DNA of 57,266 nt from Halioglobus sp. (lineage in GTDB: Bacteria; Pseudomonadota; Gammaproteobacteria; Pseudomonadales; Halieaceae), in the NCBI GenBank assembly GCA_020443325.1, contig JAGRIK010000243.1:1-57266 (forward strand), in the 5' to 3' direction. A model generated the notes under the pieces. The model saw only the letters and a program-made list of their open reading frames with translations, searched no databases and was not told where the DNA came from. The number at the start of each line of letters is the position of its first letter. Positions within the stretch are counted from its first letter, which is position 1. Shown here piece by piece: positions 1 through 9,164 of the stretch. Both the position numbers and the translations under genes were made by a program.

Positions 1-852
1 AACAAGAATCACTACGCCGCCAATCTCTCATTCGGCATCGCCCTCACCCTGGGGCTATGCCTGGCCTTTCTGTCCGGGCAGCCCTACCGCCGCTGGAGCC
101 TGCGCTTCCCGGTGCTGGTGGAGCGACTCACAGGCGTACTGCTGAACCCGGGCTACCTGCGGTTCGGCCTGTTGCTGGTCTTGCTCACCGCATTCTTTTT
201 TGCCCAGTCCAGGGGCGCGTTCCTCGCACTGGCCGCCGCCGCGGGAGCGCTGCTGCTACTCGGGGCATACTGGCGCGATTACCGGACTCGATCCCGCCAC
301 TCGTCGACGCTACCCTCGGCGGAGATACGGGTGCTACCCTGGCTGCTGGTCACCGCAGCGCTCGCTGCCGTTTGGCTGAGCAGCAGCGGCCTGTTCGCGC
401 GCCTGCTGCCCTCAGAACTCAGCGATGCAGGTCGGATGGTCACCTGGATACAAACCCTGGAGATGTGGCGGGACCACTGGTTATTCGGGGTGGGCAACGG
501 CAGCTTCCAATACGTGTTCACCGCCTACAAGGTGGCGGCCCTGGACGGCAACCTGTACGACTTCGCCCACAGCGACCACCTGCAATTGCTGGCGGAACAG
601 GGCGTCATCGGTGCGGTGCTGTTTTATGCCTTCTTCCTGGCCTGCTTCTGGCGCATGCTGTCAGTCTATTGCCGGAGCGGCGGCAACAGGAGCAGGCAGG
701 GGCTACTGCTGGGCATCATCATCGCCGTGGCGGCATTTTTCCTGCACGGCCTGGTGGATTTCAATTTTCATATTCCGTCCAATGCGCTGTGGTTTTATAC
801 GCTGCTGGCGCTGGGCTTGGTAACCGCCCGGCGTATCGTGCAGGATGCCTAG
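1..852 (+). CDS. O-antigen ligase/polymerase family protein (5'-partial)
   Basis: The frame is open from the first base, so the N-terminal part lies outside the window. The visible C-terminal part has several hydrophobic membrane segments and the Wzy_C-type signature. An NKNHYA motif sits near the window edge, followed later by GVGNGSFQYVF and then AHSDHLQLLAEQGVIGAVLF before two more hydrophobic stretches. Family members are inner-membrane proteins that polymerise O-antigen repeats or ligate glycans to lipid A-core or to protein. The acceptor cannot be told from this fragment. The GTG at 112 is an internal codon rather than a likely start, because the conserved NKNHYA lies upstream of it in the same frame. 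The following epimerase and glycosyltransferase genes support a surface-polysaccharide role. Confidence 0.85.
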   Translation, partial: NKNHYAANLSFGIALTLGLCLAFLSGQPYRRWSLRFPVLVERLTGVLLNPGYLRFGLLLVLLTAFFFAQSRGAFLALAAAAGALLLLGAYWRDYRTRSRHSSTLPSAEIRVLPWLLVTAALAAVWLSSSGLFARLLPSELSDAGRMVTWIQTLEMWRDHWLFGVGNGSFQYVFTAYKVAALDGNLYDFAHSDHLQLLAEQGVIGAVLFYAFFLACFWRMLSVYCRSGGNRSRQGLLLGIIIAVAAFFLHGLVDFNFHIPSNALWFYTLLALGLVTARRIVQDA

Positions 853-894
853 TAAGTTAATGTATCAATGTTCACTGCCTGAAGAATTGTAAGT

Positions 895-1950
895 ATGAAG
901 AAAATATTGGTGACAGGCTCCTCGGGGCTGATCGGCTCGGAAGTCTGTGTGTTTTTTGCCGCACGCGGCTATCGGGTTCACGGTGTCGACAATAACCAGA
1001 GAGCGGCCTTTTTCGGGCCGCAGGGTGATACGCGCTGGAACCAGAAACGGTTGCAGGATGCGCTGAAGGATTTCCAGCATCATGAACTGGATATTCGCGA
1101 TCGCGACGGTGTGGGCAACCTGGTCAACGCGATCAGGCCCGATGTGATTGTTCACACGGCCGCGCAGCCATCACACGATCGGGCGGCAGCCATTCCGTTC
1201 GACGATTTCGACACCAATGCTGTCGGCACGCTGAACTGCCTCGAAGCGGTGCGCCGGCATTGCCCGGAGTCGCCATTCATCCACCTGTCGACCAACAAGG
1301 TCTACGGCGATGCGCCTAACAGCATCGCACTGAAGGAGCTCGAAACCCGGTGGGACTATGACGATCCGGCGTATGAAAACGGCATACCAGAGACATTCAC
1401 TATCGATCAATCCAAGCATTCGCTGTTTGGGGTCTCCAAACTGGCATCTGACGTGATGGTGCAGGAGTACGGCCGCTACTTTGGCATGCCCACCTGTTGC
1501 CTGCGCGGTGGTTGTTTAACGGGCCCCAATCACAGTGGCGTGGAGCTGCACGGCTTTTTGAGTTATCTCATCAAATGCAACCTGGAAGGGCGTCAATACA
1601 CAGTATTTGGCTACAAGGCCAAGCAGGTGCGCGACAACATTCATTCGCTCGATGTCGCGCAGTTCATGTGGGAATTTTCACAGTCACCTCGCTGTGGTGA
1701 GGTTTACAACCTCGGTGGCGGCAAACAGAACAGTTGCTCCATGCTGGAGGCGTTTGGGCGTGTTGAGGCGCTGTCCGGCAAGGCCATGAATTACGTTTAT
1801 TCCGATCGCAACCGCGAGGGCGATCACATCTGCTATTACAGTGATCTGCGGAAAATGCAGGCGCATTATCCGAACTGGGAAATCACCAGGAACCTGGATG
1901 ACATTTTTTCGGAGATTGTGGAAGCCTGGAAGGAGAGGGACCGGCCCTGA
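895..1950 (+). CDS. NAD-dependent epimerase/dehydratase (CDP-paratose 2-epimerase-like)
   Basis: This is an extended short-chain dehydrogenase of 351 aa. The N-terminal Rossmann motif GSSGLIG (residues 8-14) follows a beta strand, and an acidic residue in VDNN binds the NAD ribose. The central part has LSTNKVYGD and a segment with [14 protein letters not shown] and TGPNHSG, which resembles CDP-paratose/tyvelose 2-epimerase-like proteins. The position of the usual catalytic Tyr in YxxxK is Phe178 (FGVSK, Lys182), so the mechanism may differ from classical family members. It sits 42 bp after the O-antigen ligase and overlaps the next glycosyltransferase by one base (TGATG), implying one transcript. 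It probably makes or edits a nucleotide sugar in the cytoplasm; the substrate is inferred only. Confidence 0.85.
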   Translation: MKKILVTGSSGLIGSEVCVFFAARGYRVHGVDNNQRAAFFGPQGDTRWNQKRLQDALKDFQHHELDIRDRDGVGNLVNAIRPDVIVHTAAQPSHDRAAAIPFDDFDTNAVGTLNCLEAVRRHCPESPFIHLSTNKVYGDAPNSIALKELETRWDYDDPAYENGIPETFTIDQSKHSLFGVSKLASDVMVQEYGRYFGMPTCCLRGGCLTGPNHSGVELHGFLSYLIKCNLEGRQYTVFGYKAKQVRDNIHSLDVAQFMWEFSQSPRCGEVYNLGGGKQNSCSMLEAFGRVEALSGKAMNYVYSDRNREGDHICYYSDLRKMQAHYPNWEITRNLDDIFSEIVEAWKERDRP

Positions 1951-3101
1951 TGGATTGCGTTATCCTCAATCGCAATTATCCCCCGGGCGCTGGAATTACC
2001 GGGAATTCCGCCAACGAGCTGGCGGCTTACCTGATATCCGCCGGGATTGATGTGCAGGTGGTGACAGTCGGCGGCGAATACCAGGGTGGCGGCGCAGTGC
2101 CTGTCGCAGTATCTGGCAAGGTACATACGCTGGGCCACCTGTATAACGGTAAAAATAAATTCATCCGACTCTTTTCCAGCCTGTATGAAGGGTGGAAAAT
2201 GTCACGCAAGGCCGTTGCCCTCGGCGTGGGGCCAATAATCTGCATGACCGACCCGCCGCTGGTGAACTTCTGGGTGGCGCTGGCGGCAAAGCGGCGCGCG
2301 ATACCCTGGATCTACTGGTCGATGGATTTGTATCCCGAGGCGTTCGCCTCCGGCAAGCTGGTTACCAGGAGCAACCCGGTCTACGGCTACCTGAAACGCC
2401 GCCTGCTACAGTCGCCACCGAAGGGCCTCGTTGCTCTGGGGCCCAACCAGGCGAGGTTCATCAACGGCGAGTACGACCGGGAGATCGCGACGGTAGTCCT
2501 GCCGTGTGGCATCTCGCGTTCCGATGAGGCGGTTTCAGCCCCGGAATGGGCGACGGGCGATGACAGGATTATCCTCGGCTACGCCGGTAACCTGGGAGAG
2601 GCGCACAGCAGTGAGTTTGTCAGGGCGGTCATCAACACTATTGATCCCGCCCGGCATCGCTTCATCCTGTCGGTCTACGGCTCAAAAGCCCCGGGCATTA
2701 TCGAATTCGCGAGGGGCCGCGAAGGCGTGGTCATTGTTGACAGTGTCGCCCGCGAGCATCTCACGTTCATGGATGTCCATCTGGCCACACTGCTTCCCGA
2801 ATGGGACTACGTCTGTGCGCCTTCCAAGGCTGTCAGCGCCGTCTGCGAGGGCGCGGCCGTTTTCCTGTGCTGCTCTGAGGAAAGCGACAACTGGGCCCTG
2901 CTCCGGGATGCCGCCTGGCGCATTGCGGTGGATGATGATATCGACCGTTCTGTCGAGCGCTTCCTCGCTCACCTTGACCGGGAGGCGATCGCTGCCAAGC
3001 GGGCACAAGCCAGGGCGCTTGCCACCCACCTCTTGTCCCGGAAAGAGCAGGCTCTGGCGACGATCGCACAGATGGTCGCCGTGAACCAGATCGGCAAATA
3101 A
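1950..3101 (+). CDS. Glycosyltransferase, GT4-like
   Basis: A 383-aa protein with a two-domain GT-B layout. The N-terminal half begins with a strand followed by NYPPGAGITGNSA, the glycine-rich acceptor-side loop typical of WcaI/GT4-like enzymes. A central IYWSMDLYPEAF is followed by GLVALGPNQARF. The C-terminal half contains GYAGNLGEAHSSEF and FILSVYGSKA, matching the nucleotide-sugar-binding Rossmann fold. It has no signal peptide or clear membrane segment, so it acts at the cytoplasmic face of the inner membrane. ATG overlaps the stop of the epimerase gene by one base, indicating translational coupling. It is the last gene of the polysaccharide cluster, ending 30 bp from a convergent gene. 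Donor and acceptor sugars are unknown. Confidence 0.85.
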   Translation: MDCVILNRNYPPGAGITGNSANELAAYLISAGIDVQVVTVGGEYQGGGAVPVAVSGKVHTLGHLYNGKNKFIRLFSSLYEGWKMSRKAVALGVGPIICMTDPPLVNFWVALAAKRRAIPWIYWSMDLYPEAFASGKLVTRSNPVYGYLKRRLLQSPPKGLVALGPNQARFINGEYDREIATVVLPCGISRSDEAVSAPEWATGDDRIILGYAGNLGEAHSSEFVRAVINTIDPARHRFILSVYGSKAPGIIEFARGREGVVIVDSVAREHLTFMDVHLATLLPEWDYVCAPSKAVSAVCEGAAVFLCCSEESDNWALLRDAAWRIAVDDDIDRSVERFLAHLDREAIAAKRAQARALATHLLSRKEQALATIAQMVAVNQIGK

Positions 3102-3124
3102 TCTGCCTGCAGCGCCTGCGGCGC

Positions 3125-3140
3125 CCCCGGATTACCGGGG
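3125..3140. terminator. GC-rich hairpin between convergent genes
   Basis: CCCCGG-ATTA-CCGGGG forms a 6-bp stem with a 4-base loop. It lies exactly where the glycosyltransferase and the convergent GEVED gene end, and its loop includes the stop codon of the minus-strand gene. There is no T-run on either side, so a bidirectional intrinsic terminator is only a possibility. Confidence 0.3.
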
Positions 3141-6100
3141 CAGGCTCAACTCCCAGGGCCCGTAGGTGTTCTGTGTGCCCCGCGCCTCCTGCTCGATCAA
3201 CCGGTACTCATAAGTCTCCCCGCGCCGGGGCTGCGGGTCCGCCAGCCAGTACTCGCCTCCCATAGGCGCGACAATCAGCCCGGGCAGCATGTCGCCATTC
3301 AGGCGCTGCCATTCCTCGCTGTCACTGCGACGCCTTTCCACGTAGAAACCGATAGTGCCGCGCTCCTCCAGGGTATCCCAGCGTACCGTCGCGACCTGCC
3401 CGTCCCCGTCCGGGTCCAGGTATTCCACCAGCGCGCCTGCGATCACTTGCGGGTCGGCGCCCTCCAGCGCTTGCGCCCGCTGTGGATCGTAAAACCGCAG
3501 CAGTGCCAGCGCAGCCTGGGGCTCGGGTTCTTCCATGCCCATGTCCGCCAGGAACGCTGACACAGGGATAACAGACAGCGAGACCTTGCCAATGGTCGCG
3601 ACGGTGGGGTTGTATACGGTGGAATAATCCTCCATCTCGCCGTTGCTCGCCGTGCCGGTGGGTGATTCACACTCCACCGCGGTGGAACATACCCGGAAAC
3701 GGGACACGTAGGTCTGGGTCGTCGTGGCGCTGACCGTCCACTGGAAGGGCACCGCAGTGGTGCCGCCCGTGGCCACGTTGGCGCACCTGCGCTCTGCTAC
3801 CTCAAACGTACCGTTGGGTGGGCTGCCGATATCCATCCAGCCACACAGCCGGGCAGTGGAACCGGTGGTATTGGTCACCGCCACGCTGGCATTGATGGTG
3901 CCGCCCCCCCCGGCCGGGGCCGTGAGGGTAACCCCATCCTCATCCGATCCCGCTGCGGGATTGCTGGTAACACGGAGGTTGTCCGCATCGGCGCTGGCAC
4001 TGGCGGTGCCCAGCCATTCGAAATCCACGATACTGCCAATGCGCAGGTTCACCGACGCTCCCCCCGTCGCATCGACCCTGTGCACGGTGCTGCTGGTGGA
4101 ATAACTGGCCGGCGCATCGCCGAAGTCGCAGGCGACTGCAGTGGGCACACTGGTCAGCGCAGCCACCTGGCCGCGATGGCCGCCGAGCGCACCATGGTTG
4201 GTCACCGCCGCAGATCCGGCAGAGTTTCTTCGCCAACCAGGCAATCCACCGGCCACAGTGGTACTCGCGCCAGTGGCGTCGATATAGATAGCACCGCCAC
4301 CACCGCCACCGCCCGGGCCATGGTTGTCCGGGTACTCTGAGTCGCCGCCGTTGCCGCCGCTGGCTTGCAGGCTCAGTCCCGTCACAGAAGCGGATGCCGT
4401 GCGGACGAGAATAGTCCCGCCGGCGCCACCGCCACCCGCGCCGTCCTGTACAGAGAAATCACCTGCGGTGCCGTTGGCCCGGATAGCGCCCCCGGTCCCC
4501 GGTGTCAGCGTGGTGGCGCTGATAAACACCACTCCCCCGCCGTTACCACCCACGCCGGTACCACCCGCGTTATTCTTGTGCCCGGCACCGCCACCACCGC
4601 CGGCCAACAGACGACCGGAGTAGCCGGCGAAACGTCCGCCGCCCTTGCCGCCCACCGAGCCGGTGGGATAAGGGAAACCCCCGCGCCCCCCGGAGCCGAT
4701 ATTGCTGCCGCCACCGCCACCGGCGTTGTGGTCGTTGCCGCCACCACCGCCGTTGCCGGGAGCGCCACGGGCCTGGCTGCCGCCGGGATACCCATCGGTA
4801 TTCACCATCGACCCCACATTTGGCCCGCCTGCAATACCCTCGCCCTTCGCACCCCAGTACACGCCGGTGGCGACATAATCCGTTCTGGCATCGCCGGATG
4901 ATGTAGCCGTTGTACCCGCGTAGTCGCCGCCGCGGAATCCCTGGCCGCTGACATCGATGCTAAACCCGTTGAGGTTTAGGGTGCCCTGTACATTCAGGGC
5001 GACAATACCCCCGGCGAGACCATTCCAGCTGGTGGCAGTGATATTGGCTGTGAGCGTGGCGCTGCCGTACTGCGGCACCCGCACCACCTGGAAACGGCGG
5101 TTGGTACCGCGGTTATAGCTGTGGGTCAGCCCCGATGCCAGGGTCACTGTCCCGCCCCCGGTCGCCACCGTGTTGGTCGCGGTGACAAATTCGTACAGCC
5201 CGGTCTGGCGTATCGCGGTGGAACCGGAGCCGTCGGCCGTGCCTGTGGCGCTGCCATCCCCGTAGTTGGCGTTGTTGGCGCTGTCTATCGTGGCATCCTG
5301 CATCTGTATCACCAGCAGGAGGTCGCCCGCGGCGATCGCGGCGCCCGCGCCGATGGAAGCACCGAGGGTAATACTGGTGGCACCGGCGGTGACCGAGGCC
5401 GAGCCCGGGTAATAACGGTTAACGGTGCCGCTGATATTGCCGCCGCCGCTGGCTGCGGCAGCACCACAGACCGCAGGGGCACTGTTGCTGTCGCCCGGCG
5501 GCAGTGGGTTGATACCCGAGGGCGGCAGCACGATGGTCAGCGCGCGCCACTGCTCACTCGCCGCTTGTGTGAAACTGGCTGTGCCGGTACCGCCCGTAGC
5601 AAGCTGGGTGCTGTCAGCGACACCCAGGCTGGAGGAGCCGCCACTGCCGCTACTTTCTTCGCTAACCCGGCCGGTGGTACCGGAGGGATAGGGTGTGCCC
5701 GACAGGTCATCATCATCGGCCCCGTAGACGCGCACGACCCGGGTATCGGCGCTAAGGGCCGTCGCTGCTGGCGATGTAGGGTTGGTGCTCTGCCCGGTCC
5801 CCGCAGCGAATGCGTCGATGGGATTACTGGTACTGACCCCGGTGTAGCGCAGGATGGCGCCAGCGGCCTGCTCAGAACCCGTCCAGGTAAACGTGTGGTT
5901 TGCCGGCTCCACAGATGTGGCGATACGGTAGAACACGGCGAGCGTGGACTCACTGCCAGAGGACTGGCCCTGGTCCAGCAGAGTCCAGTCGGCTGGCGTA
6001 TTGAACGTGGTACTGCCGTCCGTGGAGATAGTCGCGAGTAAAAAGTCACCCGATGCGGTGTTGGTCGGGGTGGCAATTGTCAGGGTTGTTACATTTGAAC

Positions 6101-6227
6101 TTGCGCTTGTAGTGCTCGATGAGCCGAACTGGGGTGCAGCAAGGGCTATCCCCGGCAGCAACAGGAGCAGGCAAAGGGCCAACGTTCGCGGAGCGGAAAA
6201 AAGCGACGGCCGACTACATTTATTCAT
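3132..6227 (-). CDS. Large secreted glycine-rich protein with GEVED domain
   Basis: About 1031 aa from the ATG at 6227; a TTG start five codons upstream (6242) is also possible. A hydrophobic signal peptide ends near LALA-APQF. The N-terminal 200 residues are Ser/Thr-rich beta-sandwich-like sequence. They are followed by a very glycine-rich central region (for example GGGGGNDHNAGGGGG). A GEVED-type domain then carries CGWMDI, paired cysteines and NGEMEDYS. The last 150 residues include FYDPQ, a DPDGDGQ acidic loop and a fibronectin-III-like VRWDTLEERGTIGFYVERR. It has no outer-membrane anchor, so it is probably exported to the surface or medium as an adhesin or matrix protein. It is transcribed divergently from a C25 peptidase, which could process it; that link is inference. 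Glycine-rich codon use explains the many shadow frames. Confidence 0.8.
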   Translation of the reverse strand: MNKCSRPSLFSAPRTLALCLLLLLPGIALAAPQFGSSSTTSASSNVTTLTIATPTNTASGDFLLATISTDGSTTFNTPADWTLLDQGQSSGSESTLAVFYRIATSVEPANHTFTWTGSEQAAGAILRYTGVSTSNPIDAFAAGTGQSTNPTSPAATALSADTRVVRVYGADDDDLSGTPYPSGTTGRVSEESSGSGGSSSLGVADSTQLATGGTGTASFTQAASEQWRALTIVLPPSGINPLPPGDSNSAPAVCGAAAASGGGNISGTVNRYYPGSASVTAGATSITLGASIGAGAAIAAGDLLLVIQMQDATIDSANNANYGDGSATGTADGSGSTAIRQTGLYEFVTATNTVATGGGTVTLASGLTHSYNRGTNRRFQVVRVPQYGSATLTANITATSWNGLAGGIVALNVQGTLNLNGFSIDVSGQGFRGGDYAGTTATSSGDARTDYVATGVYWGAKGEGIAGGPNVGSMVNTDGYPGGSQARGAPGNGGGGGNDHNAGGGGGSNIGSGGRGGFPYPTGSVGGKGGGRFAGYSGRLLAGGGGGAGHKNNAGGTGVGGNGGGVVFISATTLTPGTGGAIRANGTAGDFSVQDGAGGGGAGGTILVRTASASVTGLSLQASGGNGGDSEYPDNHGPGGGGGGGAIYIDATGASTTVAGGLPGWRRNSAGSAAVTNHGALGGHRGQVAALTSVPTAVACDFGDAPASYSTSSTVHRVDATGGASVNLRIGSIVDFEWLGTASASADADNLRVTSNPAAGSDEDGVTLTAPAGGGGTINASVAVTNTTGSTARLCGWMDIGSPPNGTFEVAERRCANVATGGTTAVPFQWTVSATTTQTYVSRFRVCSTAVECESPTGTASNGEMEDYSTVYNPTVATIGKVSLSVIPVSAFLADMGMEEPEPQAALALLRFYDPQRAQALEGADPQVIAGALVEYLDPDGDGQVATVRWDTLEERGTIGFYVERRRSDSEEWQRLNGDMLPGLIVAPMGGEYWLADPQPRRGETYEYRLIEQEARGTQNTYGPWELSLPR

Positions 6228-6552
6228 ATTCAAGTTACTCAAAAATTAATTCATTGCCCGGGCGGCCCGGGCGGCTTGGCTTGAGGCTTATTCCATGCAC
6301 TGCCAGTGAATACGCATCGTGCGCCGCTATCGAGCTCGCTGAGTATATTTGTATGTAACCCCTTTGGCCATGCATCGGAGAGCACCCGCCCCCCGGTTGC
6401 CGGGTTTTCAACCCAACTGTGAACGCGATCACTGAAAGCCGCTGCGCAATCGGCATTTTACCGGAAAACCTCAGGATCCGAGCTGTTAGTCCTACCGCGA
6501 CTCCACTAAAATACCGACCAACCAGCCCCGCGGGGACAATACGAGAAGATCA
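6228..6552. other. Divergent intergenic region, GEVED protein / C25 peptidase
   Basis: About 325 bp of non-coding DNA that must hold both divergent promoters. Visible are a direct repeat of CCCGGGCGG near 6257-6275 and a CCCGG-TTG-CCGGG hairpin followed by TTTT at 6392-6408. I found no clear sigma-70 pair. A GAGAAGATCA stretch just before 6553 can act as ribosome binding site for the peptidase. I see no riboswitch consensus here. Confidence 0.4.
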
Positions 6553-8916
6553 ATGCGTACTAAACAACACGTTACGGGCACGTTACTTCGGGTTCCGTGC
6601 TTCGCCCTGATCGCATGCCTCTGCATAGTGACACCTGCGCACGCCAGCAAGGAAAAACCCGCAGATGAAGAGTGGAGCGACTGGTCGTCCCTTGGCGCGG
6701 GCTATGTTGCGCGTCGGCGCCAGCCTGAAAAGCTGGATAAGCCGCAGTGGGAGCGCCGCCTCGCGACGACGCAGGGACGCAGCGCCAGTAAAAAATCCGA
6801 ACCCGCGAAATGGAAGAAGTGGCGAAAATGGCGCAACGTCGGCAACAGGGCCAACGTCGACCAACTCTGGCTCTACACAACGCAGGAGGGGCTGCACAGC
6901 GTCTCGATAGCGGAGCTGGCAGCGACGAGCGGTGCGAACGAGAAACAGTTGCGCAAGAGGGCCGTGAAAGGGTGGTTGTCATTGACCAATGCCGGCAACC
7001 CCGTTGCCTGGTATTACGATGGCAACTCCGACGATATCCTGTTCGCAGCACAGGTGTATGACACATTCTATACCGACACCAACGCCTATCATTTCCGCAT
7101 GGATACCAGCGCTGCCGCCCCGATGGCTGAATCCCGGCGCAAGCGCGGCAGGCCGGGCACTACCGGCACAGACACACCGTTCAGGGATACGCTGCATTTT
7201 GAGGAGGAGCCCGACTTCACCTTTTCCACCGGCCCGGTGGCTGCAGAACCCGATGCCGATTTCTGGTTCTGGGATTACCTGTACGGCGGTTACAAGGACC
7301 TGATATCGGTGCCACTGAGCATCCCGCATCCGGCAGCGGACGGTACCGCGCGGATCAGCATTGTGCTGCGGGGATGGACCAATCTGGTAGACGGTGCTGA
7401 ACACGAGGTTTTCGCCAGGCTGAACGGCACGGAGATTGGCTCGTCGGTAGTATGGGACGGCTTTGACAGCGCGGAACTGGTCGCGGAGTTTGACCAGGGC
7501 TTGCTGGATCCCGCGGGCAATAACACCCTGACGCTGCACAATGCCTACGCTGCCGGAACGCATCCCGGCCAGTTTCTCGACTCGGTTGATGTCAGCTACG
7601 CGCGCAGGCCGGTCACTGACACCGATACGCTCTGGCTGCACGAGGCAACCGCTACAACCCAGCGGGTGGACGGCTTCAGCAGTGAGGATATCCTGGTGAT
7701 AGAAGCGCCCGGCGGCCAAGCGGTGCTGCGCCGTGACGTATTGATCGAGCCCGACGGACTGGGCGGCTGGTCCGCATCGTTTGCAACCCGCCCCGGCGCC
7801 GATTACCTGGTCTCCACCGTCGACGGCGGCTACCTCGCCAGCATCGCCACGGACCACGCTTCTTCCCTCGCCAGGAAATCCAATTCCGCCGATTACCTGA
7901 TTATTGCGCCACGTGAGTTTGCCGGCACCGCCGAAGCCCTCGCGAGTTATCGCGGCGCCCGTTTCGGTCGGGTCAGCATCGCCTGGATGGACGATATCTA
8001 TGACGAATTCAGCGATGGCCGGGAAGACCCCAACGCAGTCACCGCATTTATGGCCACGGTCCAGGAGAAGTGGCGAACGGCACCGTCTGTTGTCACCCTG
8101 CTCGGCAAAGGGTCGCTGGATATGAAGGATCGCATGGGCTATGCCGACAACTTCGTACCCGTCCTGATGACCAGCACTCCCTGGGCCGTCGCCGTATCGG
8201 ATGACCGCCTGCTGGATAACAACAACCAGCAGGGTTTTGCGGTTGGCCGACTGCCCATTACCAGCGACCAGGAGGGGCTCGCCTATGTGCAGAAGCTGAT
8301 GCGGTATGAGTCAGCCAGTGCTGGCGCGGAGCGCTACCAGGCGGTGCTGGTGGCGGACAATCCGGACAGCGGCGGCAACTTTCCCGCCAATTCAGCCCTA
8401 ATGGCAGAGCACCTGTTAAGTACCGCCGGATTCGAGAACATTACCAGCCTGAATCACCCGCGGGACCAGGTGCGCAGCAACCTTACCCGCTCCGCCACCT
8501 GGCAGACAGGCTATGTCAGTTATGACGGGCACGGTTCCTCTGCCCAGGTGGGTAACGGCACGGAAAATTTTATTAAGGCATCTGATGCGGCTTTGTTGCA
8601 GAATACGAGCTATCCGGTATTTGCGGCCCTTACCTGTGCGGCGGGCGATGATTCCATGCCGGGAACCCGTTCGCTGGCGGGTGCGTTGGTACTCAATCCC
8701 ACAGGCGGTGCGATTGCGTCACTGGCGCCCACCGGCCTGTCACTGGACCAGGATGCGCAACAGCTGGCTTACGCCTTTGTTGACAGTGTTTTTGCCGGGC
8801 GGAATACCATCGGCGATGCCACGCGGGATGCCAAGGTACAGACCTCAAGTACTGTCAGCGAGTTTATGCCGCGCATCTATTCTGTGGTGGGCGAGCCCGC
8901 AGTTTTCGCCCGCTAG
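6553..8916 (+). CDS. C25 (gingipain-like) cysteine peptidase, exported
   Basis: A 787-aa protein with an N-terminal signal peptide (hydrophobic residues about 11-27, AHA-S cleavage-like site). Residues about 35-450 form basic and beta-rich pro-regions. The C-terminal third is a peptidase C25 domain: VVTLLGKGSLDMKD, a VSDDRLLD strand and GRLPI precede the catalytic His in YDGHGS (His660). The catalytic Cys in AALTCAAGD (Cys695) follows. Both residues of the gingipain dyad are therefore present. The protein lacks the C-terminal secretion domain of Porphyromonas gingipains and ends shortly after the catalytic domain. The RiPP-like precursor gene begins 37 bp downstream on the same strand. Probable roles are processing of the divergent GEVED protein or of the peptide; neither is shown by the sequence. 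Confidence 0.85.
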   Translation: MRTKQHVTGTLLRVPCFALIACLCIVTPAHASKEKPADEEWSDWSSLGAGYVARRRQPEKLDKPQWERRLATTQGRSASKKSEPAKWKKWRKWRNVGNRANVDQLWLYTTQEGLHSVSIAELAATSGANEKQLRKRAVKGWLSLTNAGNPVAWYYDGNSDDILFAAQVYDTFYTDTNAYHFRMDTSAAAPMAESRRKRGRPGTTGTDTPFRDTLHFEEEPDFTFSTGPVAAEPDADFWFWDYLYGGYKDLISVPLSIPHPAADGTARISIVLRGWTNLVDGAEHEVFARLNGTEIGSSVVWDGFDSAELVAEFDQGLLDPAGNNTLTLHNAYAAGTHPGQFLDSVDVSYARRPVTDTDTLWLHEATATTQRVDGFSSEDILVIEAPGGQAVLRRDVLIEPDGLGGWSASFATRPGADYLVSTVDGGYLASIATDHASSLARKSNSADYLIIAPREFAGTAEALASYRGARFGRVSIAWMDDIYDEFSDGREDPNAVTAFMATVQEKWRTAPSVVTLLGKGSLDMKDRMGYADNFVPVLMTSTPWAVAVSDDRLLDNNNQQGFAVGRLPITSDQEGLAYVQKLMRYESASAGAERYQAVLVADNPDSGGNFPANSALMAEHLLSTAGFENITSLNHPRDQVRSNLTRSATWQTGYVSYDGHGSSAQVGNGTENFIKASDAALLQNTSYPVFAALTCAAGDDSMPGTRSLAGALVLNPTGGAIASLAPTGLSLDQDAQQLAYAFVDSVFAGRNTIGDATRDAKVQTSSTVSEFMPRIYSVVGEPAVFAR

Positions 8917-8953
8917 CGCGGGATACGCTACTAATAACCAGGCGGTAAACACG

Positions 8954-9154
8954 ATGGCTGGCACCGATAGCCCGAAACCTGAAAACAACGATCAAGCTGG
9001 TCCGCAGGGACCAGCACAAGCACCGCGTCGCACCTACAGCGCCCCCCGTGTACTGGGTGCCGAATCGCTGGAGGCCGCGGCGGCGACCTGTTCGCCACCC
9101 GCCCCGCCTTTTGGCAAGAGCGTCCCTTTTCCCTGCAGTTCGCTGGGGTCCTGA
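8954..9154 (+). CDS. Putative RiPP precursor peptide (66 aa, two-cysteine core)
   Basis: A small gene between the C25 peptidase and the HprK-related kinase. Its 66 residues split into a hydrophilic Pro/Gln/Asn-rich leader (1-26), a middle motif RTYSAPRVLGAESLEAAAAT (26-45) and a short Pro/Ser/Gly tail. The tail has Cys46 and Cys61 and includes PPAPPFGKSVPF before ending in LGS. It has no signal peptide and no membrane segment. Short peptides with a YxxPxL-like motif upstream of HprK-related kinase and PqqD-like genes are the expected substrates of such systems, so this is the likely modified product. The ATG follows AGGCGG by 8 bases. The modification and mature form are unknown. Confidence 0.7.
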   Translation: MAGTDSPKPENNDQAGPQGPAQAPRRTYSAPRVLGAESLEAAAATCSPPAPPFGKSVPFPCSSLGS

Positions 9155-9164
9155 GCAGCGACCG

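Noticed and set aside
4324-5691. Long plus-strand ORFs opposite the GEVED gene
   Set aside because: Low-complexity Pro/Ala translations of the complement of a glycine-rich coding region; no start signals or domains.
6228-6552. Cyclic-di-GMP or other riboswitch in the divergent spacer
   Set aside because: No match to the conserved GEMM core or other known motif could be found by eye on either strand.
9048-9164. Extended N-terminus of the HprK-related kinase
   Set aside because: Would overlap the precursor gene by over 100 bp and gives Arg/Pro-rich sequence; the ATG at 9165 follows the precursor stop cleanly.
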